Part shown: in pieces, positions 36,546-45,225 of the stretch
How the letters are laid out: the number at the start of each line of letters is the position of its first letter
Position numbering within the stretch: position 1 is the first letter of the stretch
NCBI RefSeq assembly: GCF_030408735.1
Contig: NZ_CP047204.1
Span: 1,736,001 to 1,800,000 of the forward strand
DNA length: 64,000 nt
Source: Corynebacterium faecale
Lineage (GTDB): Bacteria > Actinomycetota > Actinomycetes > Mycobacteriales > Mycobacteriaceae
Direction: 5' to 3'
The notes under the pieces: generated by a model
Database searches by the model: none
What the model was told of the DNA's origin: nothing
Seen by the model: only the letters and a program-made list of their open reading frames with translations
Program-made: the position numbers and the translations under genes

Positions 36546-38261
36546 TCACCTTGAATCAGCCGCCGCGCGGAGAATGGCTCGAACAGCATCACGTGCCTCG
36601 GCGGCCCCCTCAGAATCAAGTGCCACCTCAGCTGCTTTCCGGCAGGTGCCCAGATCAACCTCAGCGAGCTGTGCCCCCACTGCTGCAAGCGCAGATGAAG
36701 CTGCGGACAGTGAATTGACTCCGAACCCTGTGAGCACGACCGCCAGCAGCGGGTCGGCGGCGGCCTCACCACAGATCCCCACTGGAACATCCTGGCGTTG
36801 TCCCTCATCACAGGTCATCTTGATGAGCCGGAGGACCGCTGGCTGCCAGGGGTCGGTCAGGTAGGCCAGTTCCGGGGACATGCGATCCGCCGCCATCGCG
36901 TACTGGGTGAGGTCATTGGTGCCAATGGACACAAAATCGAGATGGGGCATGATCTTATCCGCCATCAGCGCCACAGCTGGAACCTCAACCATGGCACCGG
37001 CGATCAGACCGCGTTCACGGCACAGCTCAGCAAACCACTTCGCCTCATCCGCGGTGGCCACCATCGGTGCCATCACCCAGGTGGGTGCTTCATATCCGCG
37101 GCCCAGATCGGTGGCGGCCTTGGCCACCGCGTCCAACTGGCGGGTCATCAGCCCGGTGTTCTCACGTGCAATACGCAGACCACGGACGCCGAGGGCCGGG
37201 TTCATTTCATCAGGCATCGATGTGAACGGGACGGGTTTGTCAGAACCTGCATCCAGCGTGCGCACGACCACTTTGGACTCAGGGAATGCTTCGAGAACCT
37301 GGGAGTAGATGTGTGCCTGCTCCTCCACGGAGGGTTCTTCAGTCGCGGAGAGGAAGCACAGTTCCGTGCGGAAGAGCCCGATTCCTTCTGCCTCCGTGTC
37401 CGCTGCGGTCTGTGACGTGGCACCATCCTGCACGTTGGCTAAGAGCTGGACGCGGTGTCCATCACTGGTCTGGGCGGGCCCCCGCCACTCAGCGATCCTG
37501 GCTGCCTGTTCTATGGATTCCTCCACCTGGGCGAGTGCGTCGGCTTCGTCTGCGTCAAGAACAATGGTGCCGAGGGAGCCGTCGATGAGCACTTTCGTTC
37601 CGGACTCGATCGTGGAGATGGTTCTGCCCGCGGCGACGATGCAGGGCACATTGAGTTGACGTGCGATGATCGCGGTGTGGCTGGTGGGGCCACCCAATTC
37701 AGTGACCAGCCCCACGAAGAGATCAGTGTCCAGAGCAGCGGTGTCTGCAGGAGACAGATCATCAGCGAAGAGGATCACCTGGCCTTCCACATCGGGGAGG
37801 CCGGGTTCCGGCTCACCGCGCAGCTCGGCAATCACACGGTCCCGGATATCCCGGAGATCCGTGGTGCGCTCGGCGATGATCCCCCCGGCTTTCTCGAACA
37901 TCACGATGAACTTGTCGGTGGCGGCGACCACCGCATATTCAGCCGGGTGCCCTTGTCTGACCCCCTTGGCCACAGCCTTGCGCCAACCGCGGTCATTGAC
38001 CATGCCCGCGGTGGCTTTCAACACTTCTGCCGCCGCGCCGCTGGCCACCTCGGAGCGCGCCAGCAGGCGATCTGCCACGATCTCCGCTGCCGTGTCAAAG
38101 CGTGCCTGTTCGTGCTCACGCACCTCTTCGGCGATTACTGCGCCAGCCTCGGGCAGTTCCGGCCTCGAGCTGATCCACACCGCACGCGCGTAGCGGATAC
38201 CGCCCACGACTCCGGCGCCTTTAAATACAGTGCCATGACTCACATCAGCCACGTTAGCCAC
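36546..38261 (-). CDS. ptsI: PTS phosphoenolpyruvate-protein phosphotransferase (enzyme I)
   Basis: General cytosolic PTS protein that takes phosphate from PEP and passes it to HPr. 571 residues. The phosphorylated His195 lies in TELGGPTSHTAIIARQ; the PEP-binding C-terminal barrel shows GLFRTELCF, ALGVRGLRIA, FVSIGTNDLTQYAMAADR and GICGEAAADPLLAVVL. GTG 38261 (VANVADVSHGTV) has gaggg nearby. It is transcribed away from fruR-fruK-ptsF. The divergent 336-bp region is AT-rich and contains several repeats likely to bind SugR or FruR. Confidence 0.97.
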   Translation of the reverse strand: MANVADVSHGTVFKGAGVVGGIRYARAVWISSRPELPEAGAVIAEEVREHEQARFDTAAEIVADRLLARSEVASGAAAEVLKATAGMVNDRGWRKAVAKGVRQGHPAEYAVVAATDKFIVMFEKAGGIIAERTTDLRDIRDRVIAELRGEPEPGLPDVEGQVILFADDLSPADTAALDTDLFVGLVTELGGPTSHTAIIARQLNVPCIVAAGRTISTIESGTKVLIDGSLGTIVLDADEADALAQVEESIEQAARIAEWRGPAQTSDGHRVQLLANVQDGATSQTAADTEAEGIGLFRTELCFLSATEEPSVEEQAHIYSQVLEAFPESKVVVRTLDAGSDKPVPFTSMPDEMNPALGVRGLRIARENTGLMTRQLDAVAKAATDLGRGYEAPTWVMAPMVATADEAKWFAELCRERGLIAGAMVEVPAVALMADKIMPHLDFVSIGTNDLTQYAMAADRMSPELAYLTDPWQPAVLRLIKMTCDEGQRQDVPVGICGEAAADPLLAVVLTGFGVNSLSAASSALAAVGAQLAEVDLGTCRKAAEVALDSEGAAEARDAVRAILRAAADSR

Positions 38262-38597
38262 CTGCCCTCACAGTTGTGATTTCCCTTTTTACCAGATCAC
38301 CATAAAATCAACAGTTACGCAACAAAACCAACATAAAAAGATTGACAAACAAACACGTAACAACATAAATTAAGGAAAGCGGGTCACAGAACCAGAAACA
38401 CTGAGACCCACACCACATGCCATGATCCCTGATGGGCACCTGGCGCCCCGTGGGTCACCCTACATCATAGTGACCCAGGCTACATTTCGGGCTGGGTAAC
38501 TCAACCACCCAGCGGAAACGTCGGATACCCGACGATTCCCACGCATCATTATTTTAAGTCTAGGCCCAGAATTCGAACCAGACCCCCGGAGGTGGAC
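38262..38597. promoter_or_regulatory. Divergent control region between ptsI and fruR
   Basis: 336 bp with no gene. Features seen: palindrome TCACAGTTGTGA (38268-38279) seven bases before the ptsI start; an AT-rich tract (about 38281-38380) with two copies of CAACATAAA 32 bp apart (38329-38337 and 38361-38369); GGGTCAC, 11 nt, GTGACCC (38452-38476); and CGTCGG ATAC CCGACG (38519-38534). Together they suggest separate operators for ptsI and for fruR-fruK-ptsF. Which regulator binds which repeat cannot be decided from sequence. Confidence 0.6.
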
Positions 38598-39377
38598 GTG
38601 GTCTCTGTGCATAGGCGCCAGGAGGAGATTGTTTCCCTCCTGTCCCCGACAGGAAGAGTCGGCGTGGAGCTGCTCGCCCGGCATTTCGATGTCACATCGG
38701 AAACCATCAGGCGGGACCTCCGTGCGCTGGAGAAGCTCGGACTTGTCCAACGGGTACATGGCGGTGCCATCACACCGGAGGTGACACAACCATCGTCTCG
38801 CCCACAGGAGGTCAAGGGGTATCCACCGACCGCCGACATGATCGCCCTCGCAAGATCAGCAGTCGCGCTGATCCGACCTGATACGCGAAGCATCTTCCTT
38901 GACTCCGGACCCACCGGCGTCGCCCTGGCAACCGTATTGGGAGAAATCTCCGAGGGAGGTAACTGGACAGTCGTGACCACCTCCCCCCTCGCCGGCATCG
39001 TGCTCGCCAGAAAAGATATGCCCCGCATCGGGATGGTGGGCGGGCGGTTATCCGCTCAAAGCCAGTCCCTCACCGGCAGTCGGGCGGTGGAAATGATTGG
39101 CGCACTGCGTGCCGAGATCGCTTTCATCTTCCCCGACGGTCTGGTGGATGGTCACAGTCTGACCAGCCTTGATCCGGAAGCCGGAGCGACCCGGCGCGCC
39201 ATGATCACCAGCTCTTCCTTTACTGTTCTCGTTTATCCCGAGGCGTCCCTCCGGCAACAGCGCGGAGTTACTTTCGGCCACATCAGCGAGGCTGATGTCC
39301 TGGTCACGGATGCCGATATCAATGATCCGACTCTATTATTCCTGTCCACTAGCGATCTCCAGGTGGTTATCCCTTGA
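38598..39377 (+). CDS. fruR: DeoR-type regulator of the fructose operon (FruR)
   Basis: 259-residue DeoR regulator. The N-terminal HTH is VGVELLARHFDVTSETIRRDLRALEKLGLVQRVHGGAI, followed by the usual effector domain (SIFLDSGPTGVALATVLGEI, MVGGRLSAQSQSLTG). GTG 38598 is preferred because ggagg lies five bases upstream; the frame begins six bases earlier at GTG 38592. It is the first gene of fruR-fruK-ptsF and overlaps fruK (TTGA). In C. glutamicum FruR attenuates fructose-dependent induction of pts genes. Its HTH is close to that of SugR, so operator cross-talk is plausible. Confidence 0.9.
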   Translation: MVSVHRRQEEIVSLLSPTGRVGVELLARHFDVTSETIRRDLRALEKLGLVQRVHGGAITPEVTQPSSRPQEVKGYPPTADMIALARSAVALIRPDTRSIFLDSGPTGVALATVLGEISEGGNWTVVTTSPLAGIVLARKDMPRIGMVGGRLSAQSQSLTGSRAVEMIGALRAEIAFIFPDGLVDGHSLTSLDPEAGATRRAMITSSSFTVLVYPEASLRQQRGVTFGHISEADVLVTDADINDPTLLFLSTSDLQVVIP

Positions 39378-40348
39378 TTGTCACATTCACCCCCAACCCC
39401 AGCATCGATTCCACGCTCACCCTCGGCGGGGAGCTGTTAAAAGGTGCGGTCCAACGACTGGAGTCCGTGACGGCGGTGGCCGGCGGCAAGGGCATCAATG
39501 TGGCTCATGCCGTGCACCTGGCCGGAGTGGAGACCACCGCCATTTTCCCGGCGGGCCGCCTGGATCCCTTCGTGCCCCTGGTTCAGGAGATCGGTTTCCC
39601 GATCAGGACGGTGCGCATCTCCACCAACGTCCGAACGAACACCACCGTCACCGAACCGGACGGCACCACAACCAAACTCAACGGTCCGGGCGCAGCTCTT
39701 GGGCGCGAGCATGTTGAGATGCTTGAACAAACGCTTATCGACGCCCTCGTGCCCGACGTCTCCTGGGTTGTCCTGGCCGGGTCGCTCCCTCCGGGAGCTC
39801 CCCTTGACTGGTACTCCCGTTTGACGGCTCTCATCCATGACACACGAGCCGATGTCCGGGTGGCGGTCGACACCTCCGATGCCCCGCTGCAGGAACTGGG
39901 CAGGCATCTGGGAGTTCCGGGCGCCGCCCCGGACCTGATCAAACCCAATGGTCTGGAGCTCGGGCAGCTGGTCGGTGTGGACGGCCGGGATCTTGAGGAT
40001 CGTGCCCGTCGCGGTGATTACTCCCCCATCATCGATTCAGCCTCGCGTCTGGTCGAACGCGGTATTGAGCAGGTTCTGATCACCCTCGGTGAGGCGGGCG
40101 CTGTACTCGTCAATGCTGAAGGCGCCTGGGTGTCCACCACCCCGGAGATCACCGTGGTGTCCACGGTGGGTGCAGGTGACTGCGCCCTCGCCGGTTTTGT
40201 TCTCGCCCGCCAGAAGGGGATGGACATCCCCGAGGCGGTACTCCAGGCGGTGTCCTACGGATCGGCCGCCACGTCGCTGCCGGGCACCACTATTCCACGT
40301 CCCGATCAGATCACCAGTGTTGGTGCTGAGGTCAGAAAAGTCATTTAG
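39374..40348 (+). CDS. fruK: 1-phosphofructokinase
   Basis: PfkB/ribokinase-family enzyme converting fructose 1-phosphate and ATP to fructose 1,6-bisphosphate. 324 residues, all motifs intact: TPNPSID (Asn8, Asp12), AGGKGINVA (Lys39, Asn42), KPNGLELG (Asn192, Glu195) and STVGAGDCALAGF with catalytic Asp269. The TTG start at 39374 overlaps the fruR TGA, so translation is coupled. ptsF follows 12 bp later. This is the presumed active partner of the degenerate paralogue at 35546-36511. Confidence 0.95.
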   Translation: MIVTFTPNPSIDSTLTLGGELLKGAVQRLESVTAVAGGKGINVAHAVHLAGVETTAIFPAGRLDPFVPLVQEIGFPIRTVRISTNVRTNTTVTEPDGTTTKLNGPGAALGREHVEMLEQTLIDALVPDVSWVVLAGSLPPGAPLDWYSRLTALIHDTRADVRVAVDTSDAPLQELGRHLGVPGAAPDLIKPNGLELGQLVGVDGRDLEDRARRGDYSPIIDSASRLVERGIEQVLITLGEAGAVLVNAEGAWVSTTPEITVVSTVGAGDCALAGFVLARQKGMDIPEAVLQAVSYGSAATSLPGTTIPRPDQITSVGAEVRKVI

Positions 40349-40360
40349 GAAAAGGTCATC

Positions 40361-42448
40361 ATGAATAATGTCATCTCCACCTCCCTGGTGAGGTTGGATG
40401 TCGACTTCGGTGATACCACCACCGATGTCATCAATAATCTCGCTGCCGTCGTTTCTTCGGCGGGGCGTGCCACCTCCGCTGAGGCACTCGCCGCCGATGC
40501 CCTGGATCGCGAGGCGAAGGCGGGCACCGGTGTCCCCGGTGGTGTCGCCATCCCGCACTGTCGGTCTGAGGCCGTGGAGACCGCCACCCTGGCCTTCGCC
40601 AGGTTGAGCCGTCCGGTGGATTTCAGCGGCCCGGATGGCGATGCCAACATCATCTTCCTCATCGCTGCACCCGCCGGTGGTGGCAAAGAGCATCTGAAGA
40701 TCCTGTCCAAGCTGGCACGCAACCTGGTGAAGAAGGACTTCATCGAGTCGCTCAACAACGCTCAGACTGAGGAAGAGATCGTTGAGCTCGTCGATGCCGT
40801 GCTCAACCCCGCCCCGAAGGCGGAGGCAGCACCGGCCGCGCCGGTGGCTGAGGCGGCAACCAGCCAGGCGTCGCAAAGCATCACCCGGATTGTGGCCATC
40901 ACCGCCTGCCCGACCGGCATCGCACACACCTACATGGCGGCGGATGCGCTGAAGCAGCAGGCTGATGGTCGTGATGATGTGGAGTTCCATGTGGAGACGC
41001 AGGGTTCCTCCGCTGTCACTCCGCTGGAACCTGCCATCATTGAGCAGGCGGATGCCGTGATTTTCGCCACCGATGTCGGTGTGAAGGATCGGGAACGGTT
41101 TGCGGGGAAACCCGTCATTGAATCCGGTGTGAAACGGGCCATCAATGAACCAGCGAAGATGCTTGATGAGGCTGTCGCCGCGTCGAAGAATCCCAATGCC
41201 CGCCGTGTGTCAGGTGGTCAGGCCGCCGCGTCCTCCGCAGAGGAGGCAGGTGCGCAGCTGGGTTGGGGTAAGCGCATCCAGCAGGCTGTGATGACCGGTG
41301 TGTCCTACATGGTGCCGTTCGTCGCCGCCGGCGGACTGCTCCTGGCCCTGGGTTTCCTCTTCGGAGGTTATGACATGTCCAATGCGTGGTCTGCGATCGT
41401 GGCGGATCACTCACTGACCAATCTTCCCGGTAACTCCATCGAGGTGGACGGGGAGGTGATGGACTTCTCCCGTTCCGGTTTCCTGCTCTATCTGGGAGCG
41501 GTCCTGTTCGCCACCGGTCAGGGTGCGATGGGCTTCATCGTGGCTGCGCTGTCCGGTTACACCGCCTACGCGCTTGCCGGTCGTCCCGGCATCGCACCGG
41601 GCTTTGTCGGCGGCGCCATCTCTGTCACCATCGGCGCGGGTTTCATCGGTGGTCTGGTCACCGGTATCCTCGCCGGTCTGGTCGCCATGTGGATCGGTTC
41701 CTGGAAGGTGCCACGCGTGGTGCAGTCGCTCATGCCTGTGGTGATCATTCCGCTGCTGACCTCCCTTGTGGTGGGTCTGGTGATGTTCTTCCTGCTCGGT
41801 CGTCCACTTGCCTGGATCATGACCACCCTGCAGGACTGGCTGGGCTCCATGTCCGGTTCTTCAGCGGTGCTGCTCGGCGTGATCCTCGGTCTGATGATGT
41901 GTTTCGACCTGGGCGGACCGGTGAACAAGGCGGCCTACCTCTTTGGTACGGCAGGACTGTCCACGGGAGATCAGGCTTCCATGGAGATCATGGCTGCCAT
42001 CATGGCAGCCGGTATGGTGCCACCGATCGCGATGTCGATCGCCACCATCCTGCGCGCCCGGCTCTTCACTCCGGCGGAACAGGAAAACGGCAAGTCCTCC
42101 TGGCTGCTGGGGTTGGCGTTCGTCTCCGAGGGTGCCATCCCGTTCGCCGCAGCCGACCCGCTGCGTGTGATCCCCTCCATGATGCTGGGTGGAGCCACCA
42201 CCGGTGCCATCTCCATGGCGCTGGGAGTCGGATCCCGTGCACCACACGGCGGCATCTTCGTGGTGTGGGCCGTCGAACCATGGTGGGGTTGGATAATCGC
42301 CCTGGTGGCCGGCACGCTCGTGTCCACCATCGCGGTGTTGGCGCTCAAACAATTCTGGCCCAATAAGGCAATTGAGGACGCGGCAGCTGCGGCAGAGGCC
42401 AACGCCGCCAGCGGTGCTCAACCGGTACCGGCAGGGGCCACCGGCTAG
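40361..42448 (+). CDS. ptsF: Fructose-specific PTS permease EIIABC
   Basis: Imports fructose and phosphorylates it to fructose 1-phosphate. 695 residues in A-B-C order. The EIIA domain (about 1-150) carries the phosphorylated His66 in GGVAIPHCRSEAVE. After an Ala/Pro-rich linker, the EIIB domain (about 175-275) has Cys183 in ITACPTGIAHTYMAADAL. The EIIC membrane domain (about 300-665) has many hydrophobic helices and LGGPVNKAAYLFG and SEGAIPFAAADP motifs. aggaaaag precedes ATG 40361. The Ala-rich tail is common in corynebacterial PtsF. It completes the fruR-fruK-ptsF operon. Confidence 0.96.
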   Translation: MNNVISTSLVRLDVDFGDTTTDVINNLAAVVSSAGRATSAEALAADALDREAKAGTGVPGGVAIPHCRSEAVETATLAFARLSRPVDFSGPDGDANIIFLIAAPAGGGKEHLKILSKLARNLVKKDFIESLNNAQTEEEIVELVDAVLNPAPKAEAAPAAPVAEAATSQASQSITRIVAITACPTGIAHTYMAADALKQQADGRDDVEFHVETQGSSAVTPLEPAIIEQADAVIFATDVGVKDRERFAGKPVIESGVKRAINEPAKMLDEAVAASKNPNARRVSGGQAAASSAEEAGAQLGWGKRIQQAVMTGVSYMVPFVAAGGLLLALGFLFGGYDMSNAWSAIVADHSLTNLPGNSIEVDGEVMDFSRSGFLLYLGAVLFATGQGAMGFIVAALSGYTAYALAGRPGIAPGFVGGAISVTIGAGFIGGLVTGILAGLVAMWIGSWKVPRVVQSLMPVVIIPLLTSLVVGLVMFFLLGRPLAWIMTTLQDWLGSMSGSSAVLLGVILGLMMCFDLGGPVNKAAYLFGTAGLSTGDQASMEIMAAIMAAGMVPPIAMSIATILRARLFTPAEQENGKSSWLLGLAFVSEGAIPFAAADPLRVIPSMMLGGATTGAISMALGVGSRAPHGGIFVVWAVEPWWGWIIALVAGTLVSTIAVLALKQFWPNKAIEDAAAAAEANAASGAQPVPAGATG

Positions 42449-42467
42449 GAACTACCCCGAGATATTT

Positions 42468-42481
42468 TGGAAACGTTTGCG
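42468..42481. promoter_or_regulatory. LacI/GalR-type operator-like palindrome between ptsF and ptsH
   Basis: TGGAAACGTTTGCG contains the perfect 8-bp palindrome AAACGTTT with the central CG typical of LacI-family operators and resembles catabolite (cre) boxes. It starts 20 bp after the ptsF stop codon, about 150 bp before ptsH. Confidence 0.4.
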
Positions 42482-42629
42482 CTTATGGCCTGTCGTGATG
42501 GCAGGCACCGGTGCGGATAACTAGACTGAAACAAATGACCACGATGCCACCACCCCACCACGGGGTCGGCATCAGGATAAACCCGCTGTGGATCAGCACA
42601 TGATCACGGCACAGTGAAAGGACTTCTCC

Positions 42630-42899
42630 ATGGCTTCCAAGACCGTTACCGTTGGTTCCTCCGTTGGACTCCACGCCCGCCCGGCATCCCTCATCGCCGA
42701 GGCCGCCGCAGAGTTCGACGATGACATCTTCCTGACCCTCGTCGGTTCCGATGATGATGAGGAAACCGATGCATCCTCATCCCTCATGATCATGGCCCTC
42801 GGTGCCGAGAATGGCGATCAGGTCACCGTCACCTCCGATAACGCCGAGGCTGTGGACAAGATCGCCTCCATGATCGAGCAGGACCTGGACGCCGAATAA
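42630..42899 (+). CDS. ptsH: Phosphocarrier protein HPr
   Basis: 89-residue phosphocarrier between enzyme I and the sugar permeases. His15 in VGLHARPASL is the phosphorylation site. The region where Firmicutes carry regulatory Ser46 reads DASSSLMIMALGAENG, with several Ser residues, but no HPr kinase is expected in Corynebacterium. aaagga precedes ATG 42630. It is separated from ptsF by 181 bp that may hold its own promoter (tagact at 42520-42525 preceded by atggca at 42496-42501). Confidence 0.97.
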   Translation: MASKTVTVGSSVGLHARPASLIAEAAAEFDDDIFLTLVGSDDDEETDASSSLMIMALGAENGDQVTVTSDNAEAVDKIASMIEQDLDAE

Positions 42900-42926
42900 G
42901 GTCCTCCCGACTACCTGCAACACAAC

Positions 42927-43001
42927 GATCCCGGTTTCCCTTTCTGCACGGACCACCTCAAGAGTGAGGTGGGCTGTGCGGGGTGGGAAACCGGGATCAT
43001 T
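42927..43001. terminator. Bidirectional terminator between ptsH and the GyrI-like gene
   Basis: Perfect 14-bp arms gatcccggtttccc (42927-42940) and gggaaaccgggatc (42985-42998) flank an inner ccacctca/tgaggtgg hairpin and are followed by attttc. Confidence 0.88.
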
Positions 43002-43052
43002 TTCAGGTACGTGGCTGGGCAGATGGTGCAGCCAGGGATGGGCGGGCTTGCG

Positions 43053-43577
43053 CTACGCGTGCACCGGTGCCTGACAGACCTGGACGTAGACATCCGTGAT
43101 CAGATCATCCGGGTTTTCCATGACTGTCGGTTGGGTCACGTACTCCTCCCAGCCAATGGTATTGGCGGGAAGCCTGCACCCGGCCTCCGCGATATCGGTG
43201 AAGGCCTGGCTCCAGGTTTCCTGAAGGCCCTCATAGGTCCCGGTGTGCTGACTGTGGAAGACCTTCATGTCACGGAAGTGGTGGAGTGCGATGTCATCGA
43301 TGTCTCCACCTGACTGGCTCAGGGCACCACGGCGCAGAGTATCGGCAGCTACCGGGGACACCGGGTATCCGACCAGGATGTCCACCGTGTCGGAGATTTC
43401 ACCGAAGTAGTAGGCCCTGGCCGGGCCTCCTGGGACAATGCCCTCCGTGGCAAGCATCTTGAGGATCTCGGAGAAGCCACGGTCATAGAGTTCGGTCAGT
43501 TCCTCAGGCTGAAGAATCACCCTGATGCCCACGATGTCATGGGCGGGGATCTTTTCAAACTGGGTATCAGTGAGCAA
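43053..43577 (-). CDS. GyrI-like / AraC effector-binding-domain protein
   Basis: 174-residue stand-alone small-molecule-binding protein. The pattern PAHDIVGIRVILQPEELTELYDRGFSEI, RAYYFGEISDTVDILVGYPV and the closing DLITDVYVQV fit the SOUL/GyrI-like effector domain found in Rob, BmrR and the DNA gyrase inhibitor GyrI. No DNA-binding domain is attached. The ligand is unknown. TTG 43577 is used as start, with agga about 10 nt upstream. It lies between ptsH and uraA, which gives no functional hint. Confidence 0.72.
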   Translation of the reverse strand: MLTDTQFEKIPAHDIVGIRVILQPEELTELYDRGFSEILKMLATEGIVPGGPARAYYFGEISDTVDILVGYPVSPVAADTLRRGALSQSGGDIDDIALHHFRDMKVFHSQHTGTYEGLQETWSQAFTDIAEAGCRLPANTIGWEEYVTQPTVMENPDDLITDVYVQVCQAPVHA

Positions 43578-43791
43578 TGTAAAGATTCCTAAGTGACGTG
43601 AGCGTCCCGGACCGCGGAGGGCGACCGGGGTTGATCATGAAGGTCTGATCAGGTGATGGAAAAGCAGAGTACTCTCGTTTCGCCCGAGACGAAACCATCA
43701 CTTTTTCCTGTGTCCCTGACCAGCATTTCCTGGGGGTGTTCATCTCACCCCTTGGCCTCTTGCCCCCGTGATCAAGGATTCGTCGGTCGGA

Positions 43792-45087
43792 TCAGTTGTA
43801 GAATTTCGCGCCTTTGCCCTCACCGATGGTGACATACAACCACTTCATAATCGGGTACAGGACAATGATGCCCACAGAACCCCAGGCGATACCCTCCAGG
43901 GTCACGCCGAAAACGGTGAGCGTCAGATTTCCGATGCCGGCGACCAGGGCGACAGCAGCCATGGTGAGGTTGACCGGGTTATTGAAATTAACCTTGTTGT
44001 CCTGCCAGATGCGGATACCCAACATGCCGATCAGTCCGTACAACACGAGTGTCGCACCACCGAGCACACCCGCGGGGATGGTGAAGATGAGGGCACCGAA
44101 TTTAGGAATGAACGCCAGGGCGATCGCTGTGAACGCAGCGACCCAATAGGCGGCGGTGGAGTACACACGGGTGGCGGCCATGACACCGATGTTCTCTGCA
44201 TAGGTGGTGGTGCCTGATCCGCCGAAACCACCGGCAACCGAGGTGGCCAGACCGTCGGCGATGAGGGCATCACCGGCCAGATCATCCAGGTTCTCTCCGG
44301 TCATCTCGGACACGGCCTTGACGTGTCCCACGTTCTCCGCGATCAGGACGATGACCACTGGAAGTGTCACCAGGATGGCCGACAGCTGGAACTCCGGGGT
44401 GTGGAACTCTGGAAGGCCGAACCATGCGGAGGATTGGATCGTCCCGGTGGAGCCTTCAGCGAGGTTTCCGGTGAGGGCGGCGAAGATCCAACCGACCACC
44501 ACACCGATGAGGATGCCCAGACGCGCGATCATGCCCCGTCCCGCCACGGTGGCGACCAGGATGACCATGAGGGTGACCGCGGCCACCAGTGGCTGGGACT
44601 GGAAATTGGTTGCTGCCGTCGGTGCCAGGTTCAACCCGATCAGGGCCACGATCGCGCCGGTGACCGTGGGCGGCATCACGGCATCGATCACGCGTCGGCC
44701 GGCAGCCTTGACCAGGAAGCCTACTGCGATGAGCACCAGCCCAGAGACCAGGACACCACCGATCTGAACGGCGATCCCCTCCGCCTGTGTGGCGGTCAGG
44801 GGCGCGATGAACGCGAAGGAACTGCCCAGGTAGGAGGGCAGCCGGTTCCGGGTGATCAGGAGGAAGAAGATCGTTCCCAGGCCAGAGAAGAGCAGGGTGG
44901 TGTTGACCGGGAATCCGGTGAGTGTGGGAACCAGCAGCGTCGCACCAAACATGGCGATCACATGCTGCATTCCGATGCCTAGTGTGCGGCCCCAGCTCAG
45001 TCGCTCGCGTGGAGCGACGACTGCGCCGGGTTCGATTCTTTTGCCGTCTCCGTGGACGGTCCATCCCCAAGTTGAAGTCACGAACAC
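43792..45087 (-). CDS. uraA: Uracil/xanthine permease (NCS2 family)
   Basis: Nucleobase-proton symporter, 431 residues with about 12-14 hydrophobic segments. Typical NCS2 features include GMQHVIAMFGATLLVPTLTG near the start, the QxxEExxR-like helix region ENVGHVKAVSEMTG, and GFGGSGTTTYAENIGVMAATRV. Uracil is the most likely substrate by similarity to UraA/PyrP. The frame opens with GTG 45087; GTG 45081 (VTSTWGWTVHGDG) is also possible. GATAAT (45099-45094 on the minus strand) is 6-13 bp away, which suggests a leaderless mRNA. Confidence 0.93.
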   Translation of the reverse strand: MFVTSTWGWTVHGDGKRIEPGAVVAPRERLSWGRTLGIGMQHVIAMFGATLLVPTLTGFPVNTTLLFSGLGTIFFLLITRNRLPSYLGSSFAFIAPLTATQAEGIAVQIGGVLVSGLVLIAVGFLVKAAGRRVIDAVMPPTVTGAIVALIGLNLAPTAATNFQSQPLVAAVTLMVILVATVAGRGMIARLGILIGVVVGWIFAALTGNLAEGSTGTIQSSAWFGLPEFHTPEFQLSAILVTLPVVIVLIAENVGHVKAVSEMTGENLDDLAGDALIADGLATSVAGGFGGSGTTTYAENIGVMAATRVYSTAAYWVAAFTAIALAFIPKFGALIFTIPAGVLGGATLVLYGLIGMLGIRIWQDNKVNFNNPVNLTMAAVALVAGIGNLTLTVFGVTLEGIAWGSVGIIVLYPIMKWLYVTIGEGKGAKFYN

Positions 45088-45225
45088 TTATTATCTTCTA
45101 CATAGTGCCCGTTTGGAAAATCGTATGATGTTTTGTGGGCAGATTGTTATGGGCGGAAAAGTTCCTGCTGAGTGCAGTCACCATCCGCAATCCCCTGCCC
45201 ACTGGCAGCGTCTACCCGGTGGCAT

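Noticed and set aside
38452..38476. GlxR (cAMP receptor) box before fruR
   Set aside because: The repeat is GGTCAC...GTGACC with an 11-bp spacer, not the TGTGA-N6-TCACA arrangement.
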